NCBI GenBank assembly: GCA_964544305.1
Contig: CAZJAZ010000076.1
Location: forward strand, 1-8,061
Reading direction: 5' to 3'
Origin: JAFDWI01 sp964544305
Lineage (GTDB): Bacteria > Actinomycetota > Acidimicrobiia > Acidimicrobiales > Iamiaceae
Length of the DNA stretch: 8,061 bases
Part shown: piece by piece, positions 1 through 5,439 of the stretch
How the letters are laid out: every line of letters begins with the position of its first letter
Numbering within the stretch: the first letter of the stretch is position 1
Notes under the pieces: generated by a model
What the model was told of the DNA's origin: nothing
Seen by the model: the letters and a program-made list of their open reading frames with translations, nothing else
Database searches by the model: none
Program-made: the position numbers and the translations under genes

Positions 1-1
1 T

Positions 2-78
2 GGGGGTGTAGCTCAGCTGGCTAGAGCGCTTCGGTCGCATCGAAGAGGTCGTGGGTTCGACTCCCATCACCTCCACCA
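2..78 (+). tRNA. tRNA-Ala, anticodon CGC
   Basis: A full cloverleaf can be folded. The acceptor stem is 2-8 with 68-74, the D stem 11-14 with 24-27, the anticodon stem 29-33 with 41-45, and the T stem 51-55 with 63-67 around a TTCGACT loop. The discriminator base is A75 and the CCA end (76-78) is encoded. The anticodon at 36-38 is CGC, which reads GCG (Ala). The third acceptor pair is G4 with T72, the G3:U70 wobble that is the classic identity element for alanyl-tRNA synthetase, so anticodon and identity element agree. The anticodon loop has G at tRNA position 32 and U at 38, where position 32 is usually a pyrimidine. No upstream promoter is visible because only one base precedes the gene. 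Confidence 0.97.
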
Positions 79-95
79 GAGTTGCCACGGTCAAT

Positions 96-113
96 CGGCG
101 AGAAAATTCGCCG
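96..113 (+). other. Short hairpin after the tRNA, possible terminator or 3' processing structure
   Basis: CGGCGAG at 96-102 pairs with TTCGCCG at 107-113 around an AAAA loop, giving seven pairs of which the last is G-U. It begins 17 bases after the tRNA CCA end. No run of T follows, so it is not a textbook intrinsic terminator. A possible GTG start for the next gene (113-115) sits on the edge of this hairpin, which argues mildly for the downstream ATG at 146. Confidence 0.35.
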
Positions 114-145
114 TGCGACCGTCACCAGGTGCTAGTTATCTGGCC

Positions 146-1372
146 ATGGAATCTTTCGATCCTCGTTCCGATCCGTCTCATGTGACTCGCCAAGGTGGCG
201 ATGATCCACTGGATTTACTCGGTATTGAAGACCTGCTGGACGAAACCGAGGTGCTCGGACGCGACACCGTGCGCTCGTTTGTTCACAATCGGATCGACCC
301 AAATATTGCGCAATGGTTCGAACAAGGAACGATACCCAAGGAACTTGGTGTTGAACTCGGCTCGCTTGGTTTGCTCGGCATGAACCTGCACGGGTACGGC
401 TGTTCGGGAACAACTGCGGTGCAATACGGCCTCGCGTGCGCTGAACTTGAAGCAGGCGACAGTGGCATTCGCAGTTTCGTTTCGGTGCAGGGCTCGCTGT
501 CGATGTTTCCGATCTGGATGTTTGGGTCGGAAGAACAAAAACAACAGTGGCTTCCCGGTATGGCTGCCGGTACAACCATTGGGTGTTTCGGCTTGACCGA
601 ACCCGATTCGGGTTCTGACCCAGGCTCGATGCGGACTCGTGCCCGTCGCGATGGTGACGACTGGATTCTCAACGGCACAAAAATGTGGATCACCAATGGT
701 GCAATCGCCGATGTGGCGATTATCTGGGCTCGGGTTGAAAGCACAGACGGGAAATCCGTCGTGCACGGATTCATCGTGCCAACCGATACGCCCGGATTCA
801 CAGCGAATAACGTGCCCCCAAAGCTCTCACTGCGCGCATCGGTGACCAGCGAGCTGGTGCTCACCGATGTACGCGTGCCCGAGTCGAACCGACTGCCCGG
901 CGTGACATCAATGCGCGGGCCACTGTCGTGTCTGAACGAGGCACGCTATGGCATTTTGTGGGGAGCAACAGGTGCAGCCCGGTCGTGTTATGAAGCGGCT
1001 CGTGCTTACGCGTTGGAGCGGGTGCAGTTCGACAAACCAATCGCATCGTTTCAGCTCACCCAACGAAAGCTTGTTGAGTTGGCAGTTGCGGTGAACAAGG
1101 CCCAACTTGTCGCGTTGCATCTCGGTCGTCGAAAAGACGCCGGAAAGATCTCATCAGCACAAGTGAGCTTTGGCAAAATGGACAACGTTCGCAGTGCGTT
1201 GGGTGTTGCTCGGGAAGCACGATCGATCCTGGGTGCGAACGGCGTTACGTTGGCCTACCCGGTGTTGCGGCACGCGAACAATCTTGAGTCGGTGTACACC
1301 TATGAAGGAACCAATGAGGTGCACACGTTGGTGCTTGGTCAAGCAATCACCGGGATTGCAGCATTTACCTGA
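146..1372 (+). CDS. gcdH: Glutaryl-CoA dehydrogenase (acyl-CoA dehydrogenase family)
   Basis: This FAD enzyme oxidises and decarboxylates glutaryl-CoA to crotonyl-CoA in lysine, tryptophan and aromatic-acid breakdown, passing electrons to electron-transfer flavoprotein. It is complete and cytoplasmic, 408 residues from ATG 146. The order is that of the family: N-terminal helices, the FGLTEPDSGSDP segment (about 148-159), a middle beta domain, then the C-terminal helical domain. It resembles human GCDH closely from memory: HGYGCSG, the substrate arginine in GDSGIRS (Arg109), KLSLRAS, LNEARYG, and TYEGTNEVH carrying the catalytic Glu387, ending ITGIAAFT. These features separate it from general short-chain dehydrogenases. 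An in-frame GTG at 113 would add 11 residues, but it touches a hairpin and has no ribosome site; ATG 146 also lacks a strong one, so the start is uncertain. No other glutarate-pathway gene lies nearby. Confidence 0.93.
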   Translation: MESFDPRSDPSHVTRQGGDDPLDLLGIEDLLDETEVLGRDTVRSFVHNRIDPNIAQWFEQGTIPKELGVELGSLGLLGMNLHGYGCSGTTAVQYGLACAELEAGDSGIRSFVSVQGSLSMFPIWMFGSEEQKQQWLPGMAAGTTIGCFGLTEPDSGSDPGSMRTRARRDGDDWILNGTKMWITNGAIADVAIIWARVESTDGKSVVHGFIVPTDTPGFTANNVPPKLSLRASVTSELVLTDVRVPESNRLPGVTSMRGPLSCLNEARYGILWGATGAARSCYEAARAYALERVQFDKPIASFQLTQRKLVELAVAVNKAQLVALHLGRRKDAGKISSAQVSFGKMDNVRSALGVAREARSILGANGVTLAYPVLRHANNLESVYTYEGTNEVHTLVLGQAITGIAAFT

Positions 1373-1450
1373 GGAGTGCTTTACCTCAACGTGATTGACG
1401 CGAGTTGACTCAGTTCGGTTCAACCGGCCTTGAGCGAGCAAAATGCCCGG

Positions 1451-2101
1451 ATGCCACCTGCCGGCTTGACCACAACAAGTAGCTACGCGCTCTTCGTTGC
1501 GGGGGCGGCCGCGCTCATCAACTGGGCATCCGTGACATTTGATCGTCGCCAAGTCGAGTGGATTACCAAGCCACTGGTGATGATCGCGCTCATCGTGGCC
1601 GCGGTGACGTTGCAGCCTGCCGACCCCACCATTCGCATTTGGGTGGTTATTGGCTTGGCGTGCTCGCTGGCCGGTGACGTGTTCTTGATGCTGCCCAAAG
1701 AACGATTCATCGAAGGGCTGGCATCATTTTTTGTCGCGCACCTTGCCTACATCGTGGCCTTTGTGTTGGCCGCAGACTCGTTTGTCGGCGCCGCGATTGG
1801 GGCACTCATCGCGTCGGTTGCCTTGGCGATCATTGGCCGACCGATCATCGACGCGGTTCGCCGTGATGAACCAAAGCTTGCCACTCCGGTAGTCGGCTAC
1901 ATGGGGGTGATATCGGCGATGGTCGTCGCCGCATGTGCGACAGCGGCACCGTGGTCTATTGCCGGGGCTGGCTTCTTTTTTGCGTCCGACGGCGTCCTTG
2001 CAACGAACAAGTTCGTGCGCCCCATTCCCATGGGACGGTTCATGATTATGAGCACCTACCATCTCGCGCAAATGGCTTTTGTGGTGGCACTCGTTCGATG
2101 A
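1451..2101 (+). CDS. YhhN/TMEM86-family membrane protein, putative lysoplasmalogenase
   Basis: An integral membrane protein of 216 residues from ATG 1451, with about eight hydrophobic helices spread along its length. It carries the family's paired acidic signatures: GDVFLMLP with Asp76 after a helix, followed by a conserved-looking SFFVAHLAYIVAF helix, and later FFFASDGVLATNKF with Asp180. Characterised family members (mammalian TMEM86B, Legionella YhhN) hydrolyse the vinyl-ether bond of lysoplasmalogens; whether this actinobacterial member does so is inference. An in-frame TTG at 1430 would add seven residues. Neither start has a good ribosome site, so the N-terminus is uncertain. It begins about 80 bases after the dehydrogenase gene and its stop overlaps the next start as ATGA (2098-2101), so the lipoprotein gene is probably translated with it. 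Confidence 0.85.
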   Translation: MPPAGLTTTSSYALFVAGAAALINWASVTFDRRQVEWITKPLVMIALIVAAVTLQPADPTIRIWVVIGLACSLAGDVFLMLPKERFIEGLASFFVAHLAYIVAFVLAADSFVGAAIGALIASVALAIIGRPIIDAVRRDEPKLATPVVGYMGVISAMVVAACATAAPWSIAGAGFFFASDGVLATNKFVRPIPMGRFMIMSTYHLAQMAFVVALVR

Positions 2102-2619
2102 GGCTTGCTGGATCGTTCATCGTGGGCTTGGCCCTTGCGTTGGCCACTGCCGGGTGCGGTTCGTCGGGCCGTTCGCTGCCGGCTCATGATCTTGAGAACA
2201 CAATTGCGGCAAAGTTCACCCGCATCTACGCGCCTGCGACCGTTACCAAAGTGGTGTGCCCGTCGTCGCTTGCGGCACGCGAAGACGAGCGGGGCACGTG
2301 TCACGCACGCATCGGGGGGCTCGAGGTGCCGGTAGCGGTATCGACGGTTGGGGATCAAGGCAAGGTTCGCTTTGGGGCGACTCGCCCGGTCGTAGTCGTC
2401 GCCCAAGTCGAAAATGATCTTGTCGCACAACTCCATGCGGTCTATGACGAACCGAATGACAAAGTTGATGTGCGCGTGCAGTGCCCAGGAGCACGGGTGC
2501 GAATGCTGAACGTCGGAGCGAATTTTCGGTGCGTTGTGCAAGTCGATGGTACCCGAATGAGCGAAGCGGTCACGGTGGCGGATCGGGCTGGAAATGTGAG
2601 CTACCGAGCGTTGCAGTAG
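2098..2619 (+). CDS. Small secreted lipoprotein with two DUF4333-like modules
   Basis: 173 residues from the ATG that overlaps the preceding stop as ATGA. The N-terminus is a type II signal peptide: MRLAG, a hydrophobic stretch of about 13 residues, then a TAGC lipobox with Cys20 as the lipidated residue. The lipobox has Thr at -3, less usual than Leu. The mature part holds two similar modules, about 31-95 and 103-172. Each has an acidic/amphipathic helix (LENTIAAKF; VENDLVAQL), a tyrosine, a first cysteine followed by Pro, a second cysteine 14 or 16 residues later (54/68 and 129/145), and a beta-rich end with a Gly-rich turn. This is the pattern of DUF4333, an actinobacterial domain of unknown function found in lipoproteins; the assignment is from motif memory. 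The cysteine pairs probably form disulfides outside the membrane. No enzymatic residues are apparent. Confidence 0.75.
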   Translation: MRLAGSFIVGLALALATAGCGSSGRSLPAHDLENTIAAKFTRIYAPATVTKVVCPSSLAAREDERGTCHARIGGLEVPVAVSTVGDQGKVRFGATRPVVVVAQVENDLVAQLHAVYDEPNDKVDVRVQCPGARVRMLNVGANFRCVVQVDGTRMSEAVTVADRAGNVSYRALQ

Positions 2620-2651
2620 CCGATTCGTGGTGGCCCAACACGACAGACGGC

Positions 2652-2657
2652 TAGGGT
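2652..2657 (+). promoter_or_regulatory. Possible -10 element for the ferredoxin-reductase operon
   Basis: The 102-base gap between the lipoprotein and ferredoxin genes contains TAGGGT, which fits the actinobacterial TAnnnT type of -10 box and would place transcription start about 55-60 bases before the ferredoxin ATG. No convincing -35 hexamer is seen 16-18 bases upstream. A 6-base inverted repeat (ACAGAC at 2643-2648, GTCTGT at 2686-2691) flanks it, too short to call an operator. Confidence 0.3.
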
Positions 2658-2710
2658 GGAGCGGGTAAGAACCTGTTTCAACACGGTCTGTGCCGAGGCC
2701 CGATCTCACA

Positions 2711-2715
2711 AGGAG
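2711..2715 (+). promoter_or_regulatory. Ribosome binding site of the ferredoxin gene
   Basis: AGGAG sits six bases before ATG 2722. It is the best Shine-Dalgarno sequence on the plus strand of this window. It fixes the ferredoxin start and rules out an upstream in-frame GTG at 2656. Confidence 0.85.
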
Positions 2716-2721
2716 TTCCCC

Positions 2722-2916
2722 ATGAAGGTGGTTGTCGATTTCGATCTGTGCGAGTCGAACGCGATTTGTATGGGCATTGAGCCGACCGTGTTCGAAGTAC
2801 GCGACGACGACTTCTTGTACATCTTGGATGAGCACCCAGATGAGTCCAAGCGCGCGAACATTGAAGAAGCCGTACGACGCTGTCCCAAGCAAGCGATTTC
2901 GATCGTCGAGGAATAA
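2722..2916 (+). CDS. [3Fe-4S] ferredoxin, cytochrome P450 partner type
   Basis: A small soluble, acidic electron carrier of 64 residues, the usual size for single-cluster ferredoxins that serve bacterial P450s. The cluster ligands are Cys10 and Cys16 in CESNAIC and Cys54 in RRCPKQAI. The position that would hold the fourth cysteine of a [4Fe-4S] cluster, His in the common CxxHxxC form, is Asn13 here, so a [3Fe-4S] cluster is expected. Histidine-replaced variants of this type are known among mycobacterial P450 ferredoxins, where this residue is thought to tune redox potential. The reductase gene follows after two bases, so the two form a donor-acceptor pair. The terminal acceptor, a P450 or another oxygenase, is not in the window. 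Start set by the strong ribosome site at 2711-2715. Confidence 0.92.
   Translation: MKVVVDFDLCESNAICMGIEPTVFEVRDDDFLYILDEHPDESKRANIEEAVRRCPKQAISIVEE
2908..2912 (+). promoter_or_regulatory. Ribosome binding site supporting the CTG start of the reductase
   Basis: GAGGA lies within the last codons of the ferredoxin gene, six bases before CTG 2919. The spacing is the same as for the ferredoxin's own site. No comparable site precedes TTG 2958, the next start-like codon in the frame. Confidence 0.65.
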
Positions 2917-2918
2917 TC

Positions 2919-4139
2919 CTGGACACGATCGCCGTCGTTGGTGCCTCAACCGCGGGATTGGCGGCTGCAGGGGCACTGCGACAAAAGGGGTTTGATGGTC
3001 GCCTGATCATGATCGGCGACGAGCCGCACCGTCCCTATGACCGTCCACCGCTTACAAAACAGTTCCTAGCTGGCGAATGGGACGAGGATCGTTTGACGTT
3101 TCCGGCTGCAAATGCGCCGGATCTTGACGCGCAGTGGCAACTCGGTGTGGCAGCACGAGCGTTGGATGTGAACCGCAAAACGATCACACTGGCTGATGGC
3201 ACGGAAATTGCCGCCGACGGCATTGTGTTGGCGTGTGGGGCGTCACCACGTCGGCTCCCCAACACCGAAGCAATGGCGGGTGTGCACGTGCTGCGCACGA
3301 TTGAACACGCAACCAACTTGCGGGCCGACCTCGGTAATGGGCCGTGCCATGTTGTGGTCGTCGGTGCGGGATTTATCGGCGCGGAAGCGGCTGCAACCAT
3401 GCGGCGTCTCGGCCATGAGGTGACGTTGGTTGAACCGCTCGAAACTCCACTTGCGCGGGTCCTTGGACCAAGTGTTGGCCAAGTGTTTGCTGACATGCAT
3501 CGCGACGAAGGCGTTGACGTTCGCCTCGGGGTCGGCGTCGACTCGCTAGTCGCTGATGGCCATGGGCGAGTCGCCAGTGTGACTTTGAGCGATGGTGCTT
3601 CGCTTGACGCCAGTGTTGTGGTGGCCGGAATCGGCGTCATTCCCAATACGGCATGGTTAGAAGGTTCTGGCCTGGCAATTGAGAACGGTGTCGTGTGTGA
3701 CGCGACGTGTCATGCCGCTGGGGGCATTGTTGCCGCCGGTGATATTGCCCGGTGGCCGAATCCAGTTTTTGATAACGAGTTGATGCGAATCGAACATTGG
3801 GATCACGCTTTTGGCCAGGCCGAACACGCCGCAGCATCGCTGCTTGCAGAGGGTGATGCGGAGCCCTTTGCAACCGTGCCGTGGTTTTGGTCCGATCAGT
3901 ACGACCACAAGGTGCAACTCGCGGGTCGTGTTGGCCCTGAGGACGAAGTCGCGGTGGTCGATGGTTCACTTGACGAACGGCGATTCGTGGTGCTTTACGG
4001 GCGCGCCGGGCGGCTCGTGGGTGTGCTGGGAATGGGCCGACCCCGCCATGTGATCCAGCTGCGACCCAAGATTGCACAGCGCATTTCGTTTCAAGATGCG
4101 CTGGACTCGTTTTCCTCCCCGCCTTCCTCTGAAATTTGA
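2919..4139 (+). CDS. NAD(P)H:ferredoxin reductase, FAD-dependent (putidaredoxin reductase type)
   Basis: Moves electrons from NAD(P)H through FAD to the ferredoxin encoded just upstream. It has 406 residues from CTG 2919, normal for the family. Order: first FAD dinucleotide motif VVGASTAG (6-13); RPYDRPPLTK (about 38-47), with the family's Pro-Pro-Leu-Ser/Thr-Lys FAD contact; NAD motif GAGFIG (149-154) with Glu172 ending the second strand, which favours NADH over NADPH; second FAD motif AAGDIA (about 272-277); and the C-terminal domain opening with PWFWSDQYD (321-329), typical of oxygenase-coupled reductases. Start choice: the first ATG/GTG/TTG in frame is TTG 2958, which would delete the first FAD motif. 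CTG 2919 restores it and has GAGGA six bases upstream. The last four residues (SSEI) and the stop are encoded in the large palindrome shared with the opposing gene. Confidence 0.93.
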   Translation: MDTIAVVGASTAGLAAAGALRQKGFDGRLIMIGDEPHRPYDRPPLTKQFLAGEWDEDRLTFPAANAPDLDAQWQLGVAARALDVNRKTITLADGTEIAADGIVLACGASPRRLPNTEAMAGVHVLRTIEHATNLRADLGNGPCHVVVVGAGFIGAEAAATMRRLGHEVTLVEPLETPLARVLGPSVGQVFADMHRDEGVDVRLGVGVDSLVADGHGRVASVTLSDGASLDASVVVAGIGVIPNTAWLEGSGLAIENGVVCDATCHAAGGIVAAGDIARWPNPVFDNELMRIEHWDHAFGQAEHAAASLLAEGDAEPFATVPWFWSDQYDHKVQLAGRVGPEDEVAVVDGSLDERRFVVLYGRAGRLVGVLGMGRPRHVIQLRPKIAQRISFQDALDSFSSPPSSEI

Positions 4140-4187
4140 CGCGTTATTGCCCCTATGGGGCAATAACGCGTCAAATTTCAGAGGAAG
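4123..4187. repeat. Perfect 31-bp inverted repeat between convergent genes, probable bidirectional terminator or palindromic element
   Basis: Bases 4123-4153 pair without mismatch with 4157-4187 around the loop TAT (4154-4156). The stem runs outward from GCCCC/GGGGC through TTATT and GACGCG to CTTCCTCTG. Both flanking genes end inside it: the plus-strand TGA is at 4137-4139 and the minus-strand TGA at 4171-4173, exact mirror positions, so both proteins finish Ser-Ser-Glu-Ile. Beyond the perfect stem, a GCC matches on both arms if a 6-base TTCTTC insertion is allowed in the minus-strand gene. No T-run follows on either strand, so it is not a standard intrinsic terminator, although U-less hairpin terminators have been proposed in actinobacteria. 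It might instead be a copy of a dispersed palindromic repeat. Confidence 0.9.
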
Positions 4188-5439
4188 AAGAAGGCCAGGT
4201 ATGGGTGAAGCAGCGTTTGGTCAGCGTGGACGGAGTCCAGTGGCGGTAGAAACCGCCTAGTGCGTCGCCGGTGCGCTCGGTCCATGCGAGCACCGAGGGC
4301 TTGCTGACCCGTTTGATGACTTGCCGGATGCCACCTTCATGAAACACGTAACCGGCCCAAACGCCCGGATAGTCCTTGGCGGAGCCGACGCTGGTGAGCG
4401 GAATCGCTCCAAAGTGGCGAAGTCGATTGCGATGCACATGACCGGACGAGAACATCGTTGCGGGATGGATAGCCGCGACGCGTGACAGCAACGCATTCGC
4501 TTCCTGGCTGGGCACGCCAACGGGCCAAGCAGCGAGGGCGTGACCCGCAAGGAGATGATGATGAAGCAAGACAAGTGCTCCACCGTCACATTCGGTGAGC
4601 GCCGTGACAAGGTCGTCTTCAATGTTGCTGAGACGGCCCGCTTCATGATTGGGAATCGTTGAATTAACGAGGATCACGTTCGCGTCGGGTTGCGTGATTA
4701 CGTCGAGTCGCTCGGTGTAGTGGATTGTTGTATCGATGAGCGCGTCGCGAGGTTCGATTGATCGACGCTTCTTCACCTCGTGGTTTCCAGCAATGAGGTG
4801 GACAGGAATCGGTGCCGATTCGAATATGGGAATGATGTCGTCCCAGTGCCCGGGGTGTGACTGGTCGACGATGTCGCCTTTGGCGACGAGGCGTTGGGCC
4901 CCCCAGTCGAGTGCTTCGCGCACCGCCGCTCGTGCGGCGCGGAGCGAATGGGCATTGTGCGGTGGTGTGTCTGGCGACTCGGCAATGGTGTGCAAATAGC
5001 CAAAGCTCGTTTCGCCGACATGGAGGTCACTGACGGTGGCGATACGCAGAATTTCTGCACCCGGTGGGGGCCGGAGAGTCGTTGCGTGCAACGTTTCGGC
5101 GACACCTTCGCCGTTGAGGGTGATGGTGAGGTTTCGCCCGGTTGGCAGGTCGTCCAAGGTGACGGCGCCAGGACCGCCGTTGGTATCTACAACGATGGTG
5201 GTGTCTGCGGCGGTGACGGTCACCGGGCCAGGGCCAAGTGCGGCCCAGTCCAGTTGAATCGATGTGGGTTCAACCGCGAACACTCGAAGCGAACGCACCG
5301 TAGGCGCTGATGACGCATGCAGCCGAGTACGCCAATCGGCAAGGGTGGGAAAGCGACCCGAGCCGAGAACCGCGTGTGCCCCCCAGCGCAGTGGACCTGA
5401 TTTCGCGCTGGGGGGTCGCAGCGGTCGTTGTCGTGTCAT
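4171..5439 (-). CDS. Calcineurin-like metallophosphoesterase with N-terminal beta domain
   Basis: A 422-residue phosphoesterase of unknown substrate. The PF00149-type metal motifs are in order: SDLHVGE (Asp138, His140), KGDIVD (Asp189), AGNHE (Asn219, His220), a LLHHH run (293-295) for the fourth motif, and SGHVHRNR (His334, His336), so a two-metal centre is intact. Residues about 45-125 are beta-rich and resemble the fibronectin-III-like domain that precedes catalytic domains in purple-acid-phosphatase-like proteins. However, the first motif is Asp-x-His, so the catalytic domain belongs to the broad calcineurin-like group. No signal peptide or membrane segment is seen, so it is probably cytoplasmic. 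Its ATG overlaps the aminopeptidase stop as ATGA (5439-5436) and has no Shine-Dalgarno sequence, which suggests translational coupling. The last residues, SSEI, come from the terminal palindrome. Confidence 0.88.
   Translation of the reverse strand: MTRQRPLRPPSAKSGPLRWGAHAVLGSGRFPTLADWRTRLHASSAPTVRSLRVFAVEPTSIQLDWAALGPGPVTVTAADTTIVVDTNGGPGAVTLDDLPTGRNLTITLNGEGVAETLHATTLRPPPGAEILRIATVSDLHVGETSFGYLHTIAESPDTPPHNAHSLRAARAAVREALDWGAQRLVAKGDIVDQSHPGHWDDIIPIFESAPIPVHLIAGNHEVKKRRSIEPRDALIDTTIHYTERLDVITQPDANVILVNSTIPNHEAGRLSNIEDDLVTALTECDGGALVLLHHHLLAGHALAAWPVGVPSQEANALLSRVAAIHPATMFSSGHVHRNRLRHFGAIPLTSVGSAKDYPGVWAGYVFHEGGIRQVIKRVSKPSVLAWTERTGDALGGFYRHWTPSTLTKRCFTHTWPSSSSEI

Noticed and set aside
2..113. 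tRNA 3' end as an attachment site of an integrated element
   Set aside because: No integrase is present and no repeat of the tRNA 3' end was noticed in the window; the following genes look like core metabolism.
283..864. Minus-strand open frame of 193 codons opposite glutaryl-CoA dehydrogenase
   Set aside because: A low-complexity Ser/Pro-rich translation directly antisense to a strongly recognised enzyme.
1402..1426. Short inverted repeats (GAGT/ACTC and CGGTT/AACCG) before the YhhN gene, with TTGACG and TTGACT hexamers
   Set aside because: The arms are only 4-5 bases and no -10 box is found at a proper distance from either TTGAC, so neither operator nor promoter can be supported.
2056..2976. 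Minus-strand open frame of 306 codons opposite the lipoprotein and ferredoxin genes
   Set aside because: It crosses three gene boundaries, is Arg/His/Pro-rich and has no domain; the plus-strand genes explain the region.
4072..4260. Small plus-strand open frame running through the palindrome
   Set aside because: It uses the wrong frame of the reductase end, then the antisense of the phosphoesterase end, with no ribosome site.
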